From Gymnorhina tibicen (lineage: Eukaryota; Chordata; Aves; Passeriformes; Artamidae), in contig VXAZ01000959.1 of the NCBI GenBank assembly GCA_013399875.1, positions 34,121-98,120 of the forward strand: a stretch of DNA of 64,000 bases, in the 5' to 3' direction. Both the position numbers and the translations under genes were made by a program. The notes under the pieces were generated by a model. That model worked only from the letters and a program-made list of their open reading frames with translations. It did no database searches and was not told the DNA's origin. Position 1 is the stretch's first letter; every line of letters begins with the position of its first letter. Below are positions 13,201 through 25,200 of this stretch, in pieces.

Positions 13201-16200
13201 CTTTCAGCTTAAACTCGTCATATCTTTCAGCTTAAGCTAGGTGTGTCCTGCTGGCTGGGACAGGTCAGGAGAACCAGCATCTGGGGAAGGGCATGGATAA
13301 TAAATGTTGTCCTTAGAGTAAACTTTACCCCCCAGTGCCCTCTGTGATGCTCAGAGCAGTCTTTGCCACAGGAGGCACAGGAGGTTTCAAATGAGATCAG
13401 ACCTGTGTTCTGCATAACCTCTTATTTGACCAGACACCACATAGGTAAGGATTCTAAAGGGTTGTGACAGGGCTGGATGGTTACACCGATTTTTAGAAAT
13501 AGTAAAGCAGAGACCAAAGGAATTTTACTTGCCTTAGGTAATAAAACAAGATTAGACCAAGCAAAGAACAGAAACCAATTCAGGTCTCAGTGGTCCTGAT
13601 CATTTACTCTGATTGCCATGAGATATAGGGTCTTATTTTATAAACCTGGAGGTGATGGCTTGCTACAGTGAAATTCTCCCTGGTGTGAAGGTATTTAGTA
13701 CTGCTGTATTTTACCTGCTGTTTTCCTCAACGTTGTGCCCTCTTGCCATGGAAACATTGGAACTGCAGAGTAGAGAACCCCTGCTTTTTTTTTTCAGAGG
13801 AAATTCTGTAAGCCAGTTCTGTTTTAATAGAAGCCACACACCTAAATTATTTGACTGCCCTTTCCTTTGCAGTTTAAATGGAATGCGATGAAAACAAAGA
13901 GTTGTAAAGGCCACCACAGGCAGAGCAGAAGCGTGGTAACTGATTCCCCTCCCTTCCCAGTGCTCCTCCACCTCCTCTGCAGCCTACAGCATGAATTTGT
14001 GCGATACCTCCACAACTCCTAAACATGCCTTATGATCCCACTGCCAAATGCAGCTGCTCTACAGAGCCTTTCATCTCCCATCCAACTACAAGGAGTGGGC
14101 GGTGTCGTACAATGGGAAGGGGCCTGGGGAGGAGAGGATCAGTTATCAGGCTCTCCCACCGAGAAGAAAGGCCACCCCACCTGCAGTCCAGCCCTTACAT
14201 GTCACAGGGTGTCACAGAGGCCTTTCCCATTTTCTCAAGCAGGGAAAGTATCCTCAGTTACTCACTCACTCTCATCCTTGGTTTGCAGAGGCAGTGGGGA
14301 TGCAAAAGCACGGGAGCATTTTTTCACCCAAGTACCTACAGTGCTGAAATATGTTCAGTGCTGCACAAGGAGCACCTTACAGTAGATGATCTGAACTGCA
14401 GCAACTACAGCCTAAAAACAGGTGGCTGTAATTCCCTGGTTGGTTTCAAAGCACAGATCTTGAGTGGTGTTGTGAATTCACTGCATGCAATTTGCAAACA
14501 AAGAAAATTATCACAGAAAAGAGATTTGCTCCTGTAAGGGGCAGTTCCTAAAGACCTCTGAAATCAGAGACTCAGAACACAGGGTACTGTAGAAGACCAG
14601 TGAATCACTACAAAGCACTCGAAGGAGATGATGGAAGGCACAGAGGCAGGAAAAGATGCCCGCCCCATTTTTAACACCTCTTCCAAGTGCAAAGAAAGCA
14701 TGCAGTGCAGTGGCATTAGAAGCAGTTGACCAGATATCCCCTAAAAGGCCTTAGTGTAAAAGAGGCTTGAGAGGCATGGGTATCTCAGCTGCTGTGGCCT
14801 GCTCAGATGGTAAAGCTATTGTCTTTCTCTTGTTCACATAGCTCAACACGGTGGCAGCAGATCGAAGTTTCACAAGCAGAGACATCGAGTCGGGGGCCAT
14901 GCAGCTGAACACAGAAGTGTGCCCCATTGGGAAGCTCTCTCGCCGGGGCTTCTACCTGGCTTTCCAGAACTCTGGGGCTTGCGTGGCCATGGTGTCTGTC
15001 CGAGTGTATTACAAGACCTGCCCGGAGGCGGTGCGGGGCCTGGCCCGCTTTCCAGAGACTTTGGCGGGGTCAGAGGGGCTGACAGAAGTGCCTGGGGTCT
15101 GCGTAGAGTACGCGGCTGAAGAAGTGGGCTCTCCCCCCAGGATGCACTGCAGCACTGACGGGGAGTGGCTGGTACCAGTGGGCCGATGCCTTTGTGCTGT
15201 GGGGTTTGAGGAAGTCGATGGGAGCTGCGTAGGTGAGTATGCAGACACTAGCTGTAGGCCATGGGAGAGGTTCCAGAGAGCTGGAGATCAGAGTATCTGT
15301 AAGCGGAAAGTGGGATCAGGAGAGTTAGTGTGGTCCACCTCTGTCTTGCCTACCCTCTGTATCTTGTATCTTTCCTTCTCCTTACCTTCTCCTTAGCTTC
15401 TCTTTTTCAGTTGTGATTTTTTTCCTCATGTGTCAGGTGTAAGACCTGCACACACCTCTCCACTCCCTCTTGGGCTTCATCCAGGAGCTTTCAGTTCTGG
15501 AGCTAGTTTCTGCGAGCTGTAACTATGTGATTGTCACTGACTCACTCAACAACTGGTTCTCAACCTTTAAACAGCAACCTTGTTCTCCCAGGGCAGACGG
15601 GTCAGACACACAGAGCAGGGTATTTGTCCCGTGACTAGAAAGCGGAGAGGCAGAGGGGACAGGTTTCTCCTCTGTCCCCCCTTCTTCTTGGACTGGGATG
15701 GCTCTTCTGCCTTGGGAAACCATGTAAAGCATATTGCACAATACCGTGGTGCCTGCTCTTCTGAAGAGCAAAGGAGAAGCAAAAATCACCAGGGTGCTGG
15801 AGTCAGAGCAAGGGTTGTTGGAGTAAGAATTGCAGTGCTCTCCCTTGGCTGCTGAGGGGACAAGATTCAGCTTCTTAAGGCAACTTAAGTTTGTCATGGG
15901 AGAGGACATGTGGTATTTTGGGGGATATGTGTTACTGTAGGGAGGGAGGTAAAAGACAGCACATCTCTGCTCTTGTTGCCAAAGCTGTATGGCACAAGAC
16001 TAAGGCCATAGGAATCCACGCAGTGCTCTCAGATTCAGCAGGTGCTCCACGTCTCTGCTTTGCTCTGCTACAGGGATCTGGTGTCTCTATAAATCCCTAC
16101 TGCTTGCTGCTCATTTTGCTTGGGGAGCTGGAGAAGGTTGAAGCACAAGATCCTTGCCCTCCTCCAGCAATCCCCTCTCCTTGCACAGCCCAGCCAGTTT

Positions 16201-19200
16201 TTCCACTTAGGTGCTACAGAGCTTTCCCCACCCTCCTGAGAGCACTCCTCTGGGAAGGGGCAGGGAAGCTGTCATGTCTGGACAAGCCTCGACTGCTATC
16301 GCAGCACAGGTTCATTCTACATCTGTGCTTTCATCCCACTCCGCCCAAGTACAGCTGCAGCCAGAAGTATCTTTTGTAGGATTAGTAGGGACTGAGGAGG
16401 TCTCCCAGGAGAGGAAGGGAAGGGGGGAGAACCTAGCAGGAGTAGGGAGAGGTACTTCATGACCAGAACAGTGTCTTATTGGAGCATCAGAGGAGAAGGT
16501 GAATGCAGGGGGATACTTTAGGATCCTCTCCCTCAGCAGAAAAGACCAGACTGTGCAATGGACTGGGACCAGTCCAGGTCAGGATAAAGACTGAAATCAT
16601 AGCTTTTACTTTGTCCTCAGAACATGGGAGGACTTCTCCTTCAGACATGTAAAGTGGGACAGGATGGAAGACCTGGCAGTGTCATCTGATTCTGAGTTTT
16701 GCCTAGAGTAGGGAGCAAAAAAAAGGGAAATCTGCACCTTTGCCTTTGAACAGGAAAAAGAACCCGACCTCTGTTACAGGTCAGGAGACAACAGAAAGCC
16801 AGAGGTTCAGGTTCTTAACTACTTGCCTCAACCTCTCAGTGAATTCCCAGCTGTATAAAGCTCTGCTGAGTGCAGAATGGCTCAGCCACCCCACCGTCCC
16901 AGAAAAGCTGTGCCTGCCCCAGAGCATCCAGACTTTGCTGCCCATAAACCCAGAGCTCGTGATTAACTTCCTCAAGTATGTAATTTGCTGTGCCCACGGA
17001 GGCTGGCTATGCCCCGGCCTGTGCTCTGGCTCCTTGCTGGGCTCTGCAGGGCGGCAGGTGAGCCGAGCTCCCCGTCAGCCCCGGTCTGGTGCCTGCAGCC
17101 TGCCCGGCCTGGCCGGCAGTCACACTCACGAGGAGCACCTGTAGGAATAAGGAATGAAGGAAGCGCCCCAGCCATCCTCTCTGCCCTCTGGTGCTTGGTG
17201 AACAGGCCCTTTCCCAGGCTTGTTTTTCCCATCACGCCGCCCGGAGCGGGTGCCGAAGGCCCGGGGAGACCGGGGGGCCAGCGGGGCTGGGCGGGGGCCG
17301 AGGCTGCTGGCTGTGCTCCCGCCTCCCCCGCCCCCGGCGCAGCCGCGGGCAGCAGCCCCTCCACCTCCGCACCCCCGGGGCGGGACGGGGGGNNNNNNNN
17401 NNNNNNNNNNNNNNNNNNNNNNNNNNNNNNNNNNNNNNNNNNNNNNNNNNNNNNNNNNNNNNNNNNNNNNNNNNNNNNNNNNNNNNNNNNNNNNNNNNNN
17501 NNNNNNNNNNNNNNNNNNNNNNNNNNNNNNNNNNNNNNNNNNNNNNNNNNNNNNNNNNNNNNNNNNNNNNNNNNNNNNNNNNNNNNNNNNNNNNNNNNNN
17601 NNNNNNNNNNNNNNNNNNNNNNNNNNNNNNNNNNNNNNNNNNNNNNNNNNNNNNNNNNNNNNNNNNNNNNNNNNNNNNNNNNNNNNNNNNNNNNNNNNNN
17701 NNNNNNNNNNNNNNNNNNNNNNNNNNNNNNNNNNNNNNNNNNNNNNNNNNNNNNNNNNNNNNNNNNNNNNNNNNNNNNNNNNNNNNNNNNNNNNNNNNNN
17801 NNNNNNNNNCGCCCCGGGGCGGGGCCGGGCCGGGCTCCGCGGGCCGCTCCCGCCCCCTGCCGGCCGCCGCCGGCACCGCGTGTCGCCGATGTCCCCGCTG
17901 CTGCCCTCGCCTCCCGGGTTTGTCCCTTCGGCCGGAGTGCCCCGCGTAGCTCCCGCCCTGCGGTCTCTCTGCCAGGGTGATGTCTCCCTGCAAGGCGTCT
18001 CCTGCTCGGAGGGGCTCGGCACCGCCGGTGGGCTAGAGTGGCGCTGGAGCTCAGGACTGGAGGAACAGAGGCTCTCCTGGGGTAGGAGTTACCTGTTCTG
18101 GAGCATAAGTCTTATGAGGAGGAGCTGGGGGTGTTCAGCCTGGAGAAAAGGAGGCTCAGGCGAGACCTTATCGCTTTCTAAAAACACCCCAAAGGAGGGT
18201 GTAGCCAGGTGGGGATCAGTTGCTTCTCCCAGGTAACTGGTGACAGGACAAGAGGACATAGTCTGTAGCTGGTTTAGGTTGGACATTAGGAAGAATTTCT
18301 TCACAGAAAGGGTGATTAGACATTGGAATGGGCTGCCCATGGAGGTGGTGGAGTCACCATCCCTGGAGCTGTGTAAGGAAAGACTGAACATGCGCTCAGA
18401 GCCATGGTCTAGTTGACATGGTAGTGTTTGGTCACAGGTTGGACTCGATGATCTCAGAGATCTTTTCCAACCTAACTGAGTCTCTGATTGCTGCAAAGGT
18501 CCTCAACCCCAAATTTCCATAATTTACTTGCAGACGCTCTCAGCCTGATAGGAGTGTGTGTATATTATCTCATATTTATGGCAGATATTATTATACAGGC
18601 AACATCAGAACCTCTGTGTTATACAAGAATGTGACCATGCACTTCCTTTGTTTTTCATGTCAAAGCTCTCCTGACCCAAACTGATCCAATGTCAGGCACT
18701 CTTAAATCTTATGCTGCAGCGAAGTGGCAGGAGGCCTCAAAACTTTCATCTTCAGTCCAGCATGTAGAAGTGTTGTCAGCTGTGAGCAGCCTGAAGATCA
18801 AAGTAACTTTTACTGCCTGTTTCTCAAAGAGATTATTTGATCTGGAATATAAATGGAATCTCTTTGCGCTGTGACAATCAATACTTGAGCCTTTTAATTA
18901 TTTTCAATGGCCTTTGCTGTCATTAATCACATAGTTGCATGGTTGTATCACAGAATGATAGACTTTCCTGAGTGGTTCTGTCATTTCCCAGAATCAGAAG
19001 GAGCCGGTTGCTCCTACTTGTGATTATTTCTCTTTTCTGGGCTCTTTAAGCATCCCTCCTGCAGACTGATGATGAGTAGTCTTGTTTGGCCTGTGTTAAT
19101 GGAAAGTTTTCAAGGTCCCTCAGGTGTTCCTCTGTGTCACATAATAGGAATGGCTGGGTTGTTTTTTTGTCTTCAGCATAAAGAATCATTTCCTATACTG

Positions 19201-22200
19201 TGCTCCACCACAGTAAGCCATTTGTGTGAGGCTCCTGAACAGATGGTTTTCTCCACTGGGATGTCCTGAGGGATTACACAGGATATTGTTGCTTTTACAG
19301 TGCAATATGAAAAGGGTCATTCCCTCAATGATCAACTTAAATGCAATGTGGTAGCTCTGGCAGAAAATTAGTGTATGCATTTCTCAACCATCTGATTAGC
19401 AATAGCTTGATTGTTTCTTTAGCTAAAGAACATTTGATTCGTTTAGCACAGGTTGGCAAACCATTAAATTCACAGGTTGCCTTAAGCTCCATCACTCATT
19501 TTCTCCTCCCTGCTACACAACTGTAGAGGTGAAGCATTGACCTTGAGATAACTGGTAAGCTGACCAGTGCTTCTGTAGATTGAACTAACAGTAACACAGC
19601 AAAAACAGGTTGTCAGATGTTATACTTAGAGGATGTGGCTGCTTGTTTTTGTAGGACTGGAAGTAGACAACACGTGACACCTATTCTCTTGCAGTCTGTG
19701 TTGGCTCCATAGCTGGTTACACTCAGTGCTGTTAGGTGAACTGATAGTTTCCTAGATATTCCCCAGGGCCCTGCTAGGTGATGCTTTGGTACAACACTTG
19801 AAAACAGCAAAGATGCTTCTACTTAAAAAGCCTACTGGCTACCCCACATGAAGTCAGCAAGCAGAAGATTCTGAGCAGTGCAAGGATTTGTACCTACTAT
19901 TTATGGCTGTTATTTATGGTGTGGAAAGCTTGAAGGGGAAGGTGGAGACCAGTCTGCGTTTACATTTGAAGAAGTTTCTGAGGTTGACTGGATTCCATAT
20001 TCATACAGAATCTGTGAGGAATGAGATCCCCCTTCTTCAGTCTTCAAGTCCTGTCATAATACTGATGCTACCTTGAGTTTGCATCTTCTCTCTGTCTGCT
20101 GTGAGATGATTGATCTAGATGACTGCCAGGTGTTCCTTCCAACCTAAATATTTCTGTGAACTAAGAAAATGGAAGCAGATAAAGGAGTGTTCAAGAAGCT
20201 GAACAGAACTGCCAGGTGGTTTTTTGTTTATCTGGGTTTATCGATTATCTTATGCTGGCTTGTTTGCCCTTCCACAGCCTGCCAGCGAGGGTTCTACCGC
20301 CACTCTCTAGATGCTAAGCGCTGCCTGAAGTGTCCCCCCAACAGCTTGTCCAACGAGTCAGGGGCTACGTCTTGTTCCTGCAATGCAGGATTCTACCGAG
20401 CACCTTCCGAGGGCCAGAACATTGCTTGCACCCGTGAGTTGCACATAAAAAGAAAGAACAATATCCACACAGGCTGGGGGGTGAACTTATTGAGAGCAGC
20501 ACGACAGAGAGGAACTTGGGGGTACTGGTGGGTGAGAAATTGGGCATGAGCTGGCAGCCAGAAAGCCAAGTGTATCCTGGACTGCATCAAAAGCATGTGG
20601 CCAGCAGGGTGAGGGAGGGGATTCTCTTCCTCCACTCTGCTCTTGTGAGACCTCCTCTGCATCCAGGTCTGGGGCCCCTAGGACAAGAGGGACATCGACC
20701 TGTTGGATCAGGTGCAGAGGAGGGCCCTAAAAATGATTGTAGGGATGGAACACCTCTCTTATGAGGAAAGGTTGAGAGAGTTGGGGTTGTTCAGCCTGAG
20801 AAGAGAAAGCTTCGGGGAGATCACCTTGTGGCCTTTCAATACTTAGTGGGGCCTGCAAGAAAGATGAAGAAAGGGTTTTTATACCAAGGCCTGTAGTGAC
20901 AGGACAAGAGGCAATGGTTTTAAACTGAAAGGGGGTAGATTTAGATGGGACATATGGAGAAAATTTTTTACGATAAGGGTGATGAGACACTGGAATAGGT
21001 TGTGGGTGCCCTATCCCTGGAAGTGTTCAAGGCCAGATTGGATGGGGTTTGGAGGAACCTGGTCTAGTGAAAGGTGTCCCTGGCCATGGCAGGGGGGCTG
21101 GAACTAGAAGGTCTTTAAGGTCTCTTCCAACCCAAACCATTCTATGATTCCTTGAACAAGGATATGGGGAAAGAAACAAAAGGTTGGAAAATGGGGATGA
21201 GAGATCAGAGAGGGAGAGGCTAGGGTGGAGAGAGGGCTCCATTTGAAATGCATCAGCAGATGGGAAGCTGCTGCAGAACTTTGGGCATTAACAGCTGGAT
21301 CTAACGCTTCCTTCTGTGCTTCCTGTAGGCCCGCCCTCGGCTCCCCGCAATGTCAGCTTCTCCCTCATCGGCACCCAGCTGAGTCTGTGGTGGCAGCCAC
21401 CCAGTGACCACGGCGGGAGAAAGGACCTGACTTACACAGTCTTCTGTCAGCGCTGCCATTTCCTGTCCTGTGAGCCCTGTGAGGCTGCTGTGGTGTTCTC
21501 CCCCAGTGCCTCTGGTCTCACGAAGCCTGCAGTGGACGTGGATGGCCTAGAAGCTTACACCAACTACACATTCACTGTGGAAGCCCATAATGGTGTCTCA
21601 GGAATGGGACCTGCTCCACAGAGAACTGCTCCAGCTGTCTGGGTCTCAGTTGGACATGCAGGTTAGCAGAAGCAGAGAGAATTTCTTCCTGATCATCACG
21701 AAAAGGAAGAGGAATCTCTGTGAATATTTAAGCTTTCTCCATCTTCTCCTTCTGCCTGACACGTGTGTTGGTATGGTATGATAAGGATTCTAAAGTACCT
21801 CTGCCTCTGGCATGTAAAGTCCATTAGTCATATTCCTTGCAAATCGAAGTAGCAGTAATCATTATCCACCAGGAGCTATGAATCCGCCAAGAACTTAACA
21901 GAGGTGAGGAGGATGAAGCCCTCCCTGTCAGACAGCCTAATTGTTACCTGTGTGACAGGAAGAATAAGGGCTGTGTCATGAAATATTTCCTGTGACTCAG
22001 ATATTGCAAAACACCAAACACAACAGAAACCCTGGTGTAACTGGAAAAGAAAAGGTTTTGGAAGCATGGAGAGATTGAGGATGTTAAATCTTGACACATT
22101 TCTGTAGGTTAGCTTCAATCTGGCTAGTTTGGCTGTCCTGTAAATACTTTCCAGAGCACCGTGAAATGTGATTATAGAAAAGTGACATCACAGTGCTCAA

Positions 22201-25200
22201 CAGCCCTTGGTGCATTCCCCGGATTCTAATTTAGTAACAAAATATGACTTTTCTTCCTGACGCTATGCGGGGGCAGCACAACTCTGAGCTAGAAAAGCAG
22301 AGCTACTTTTGGCTTGCCTCATCACTTCCTGATGATGATGAAGGACAAGGAGAGAACCAGGCTTAACTGCTCAGTCCTTGCAGACTCTTGAGAATTATCT
22401 TTTTATTCATGAACAGCATGCATTTGCAGTCAGCTGAGAGATTTTGAGCATTGAGTTTCACTGTACCCTTACGCAATGCAGCTGCATTCATAAATCATTA
22501 CATAGGATAGCTGTGCTACTGCTGCTGTAGGAGCATAAAATCCTAACATTTTTATTTCAAATTGGACACTTAAAGTGCAGCCCTGGAATAAATGTAATTT
22601 CTTGGAACACTGATTTTATTTTGAGGGCCAAACAAAGTTATGCTTCCACTGTTGGGGCAGAAGCACACTATGCACCGAAAGCAATTAATTACAACTGGAG
22701 ACCTCATTTCCCTTCAACCACACAAGAGAAAGACGAGGGAGTGGCAGTAGCAATGAGACTCAGTTCCAGTTGCATGGTATGACCAGAGCTTCTGGTGGAG
22801 AGAGGACCTAGTTTTCATCATGTTTGTATTTCTCCCTCATGTTCTGTGTTCTTTCCCCTGCAGCTCCAGTGACAGTATCCCAGTTTATCCTGACACAGAG
22901 AGATGACAGTAGTCTTTCTGTTTCTTGGCTTGCCCCACGGCAACGCAGCCGGACCTCAGTGGAGTATGAGGTCATGTTCTTTGAGAAGGTAAGGCCTGCC
23001 TGATTTGCTCTTCCCCCTTTCACCCAAAGGGGTGGAAGTGTCCTCTTGATCAGCATGCGTTTGATTACTTGATCCTGTTACTTGATCCTGTTTGGTTCCT
23101 GCAGGGAGAGGAGGCACGTTACACAGTGAAGCACCTTCTTGAGCCAAATGTCACTCTGAGAGACCTGCAGCCAGACACAGCCTACCTGCTCCGTGTGAGA
23201 TCCATCACACCCCTTGGGCCCGGGCCCTACTCCGCGGAGCAGGAATTTCGCACCCTTCCGCCAGGTAAAGGACAAGCACTGCTATCTCATCTGTGAGAAA
23301 CTCACCTCCCCATCAGATTGTATATTCACAGGCTACATGGATCTCTTTTCGTGTTCTGCTGGCTGTAAGGCACAGACACCACACTCCCGAGTTCCTTGTC
23401 ACCAGAGCCAAGCCTGATGCTTTGTTAAGACAAAAGGCATTTTTCCTGTTTCCTTGCTGTCTTATAAAATTCACTTGTACTTTCCCATTCAGACGTGATC
23501 AGTCTCAGTTTAGTGTGTTGCACTGGCACAATAGTTAACCAGACCTTCATTTAGTTCTTGAAAGACATTTTCATTTTGGCTAATGTTTTTAAGTGTGTAT
23601 GCTGGTCAAGTGATTACCATATGCCTCCTTTTGTGTGCCAGTTACTAGTGAAAAGGAGAACTAAGAGGACCTCAGCACTACTTTTTCCAGCTTTATCAGT
23701 TCCACTGTATGTAGTACAGCTCCTGAATGTAGCTCTGCCCAAAGAGATGGTTTGTGCCACTGAAAAAAGTTCTTCACCAAAGCAAAATGTGTAGAAGGTC
23801 AAGCTGTCAGGGCCACCAGAAGACCTTTCTCTTGTGTCACAGAACATCTTATATAGGCCTGATATCCAACCTCCTCTTTCCCTGGGTCACCCAGAAACTT
23901 CCCCTTAATCTAAAGTTTTCTGTAATGGAGTTTGCTCTCTCTTCATTCCAGACTCCTTTTGACCCTATGGATAACTTTAGAAATACATGCATTGAAGTGA
24001 TGCGTTTTATTGTAATGAAATAAGGACACGGAAGAAACCTAAGGCATACCTTGCTATAACTAAGTAGTTAAATTAACAGTGTAAAAGCTGATAAGGAGTT
24101 GGGATACCATTACTGGAATATAAAGACTGGGCCCTTCTTGGCACCAGGAGCTTTTGGTAAAATCTTCATGAAGTTACAGTGACAAGTGATGATAACAAAA
24201 ATGATGTTTAACCAATTAAATAATGTACTACAAAGGCCTTGTGAAAAAGATGTAAATTAGCACGCACAAGTGTTTTGATTAAGAAAGAGTAAGTCAGAAA
24301 ACAATTTCATCAAGATTATGTTTTATTTCAAATAAAAGTTGATCACCTCATCATGCCAAGACAAAGGTATTTTGAATATGAAAAGGATTAAAAAGAAGTG
24401 CCAGCAAGATTTCATTTAATGAGTGTTCTTGTTTGATAATACTAGAAGCACTGTTTAGCTGTTATAGTCTAGGAATATTAGTGTAGCATGATTTGCAAGG
24501 AGTGGCAATTTTTAATTTAAATCTGAATTTGATAATTTAGATCCCTTAATTCCTGCAGAAGTCCTGTGTATCTAAAAGCTTGTCCATTTTATTAATAAAA
24601 GATACTATTTCACCCTCCAAATCTTAGCTTTTTGATTTTAACAGAACAAGGACATTAACTCTGCCTCTTGATTTCACTTAACTTAGCTGGTGATTTTTAA
24701 TAATTTTAGTGGGATGAGTCAGCATCAGAGGAAGAGTAACTAGTGTTAATTAGGCTTTATGGATGCTGACCATTGGACTAGATGCTAGGAAACACTTCTC
24801 CACACAGTTCTTTGTATCATCTGTTCCTTGCTTTAAAATCTGCTCATTTATTAAAAAAAAAATTATTTGGGGATTTTCTTTCTTCCAGATGTTTTCCTAA
24901 ATCTCTTTTGGGAAAATATTAAAAAGATGTAAATTCTCATTACTTTTTCATTAATGCATTTTAAATTTTTTAAAGTATTTTTTAAATTATGGGAAATAAA
25001 GTTTTAAAACCACCAACAGAGGTAACTTAGCATTTTCTCTGATGAATTCAAATATACTTTGTGGAAATACCTAGCTTTAGCTTGAAAACCTAAATGGAAG
25101 GAGACAGCCTGTGTTATGTGAACACTGTCTGAAAGCTATCCAGCCTCAAAATGAAACCACCTGATACTCAGTTTTGAGAAAACAGGAGTATGACGTTAGA

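Larger units (their letters stand above)
15233..20277 (+). other. EPHA1 intron 4, with CpG island and assembly gap
   Basis: A 5 kb intron between the ligand-binding and EGF-like exons. It holds a TATA box and candidate first exon (16854-17057), a CpG island at 17220-18045 interrupted by 417 Ns, a CR1 copy (18060-18490) and a CR1 tail just before exon 5. 15240-16730 and 18490-20090 show nothing recognised. Confidence 0.75.

Noticed and set aside
17009..17057. That the mini-exon is the true EPHA1 exon 1 misplaced by assembly
   Set aside because: It would join exon 2 in phase (AA-V-DLLD), but it lies in the same ungapped contig as exons 2-4 and downstream of them, so misplacement needs a within-contig error. 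Kept only as an alternative first exon.
17126..18236. Long open frames on both strands across 17.1-18.2 kb
   Set aside because: They are open only because of 417 Ns and GC-rich DNA poor in stop codons; no protein family is recognisable.
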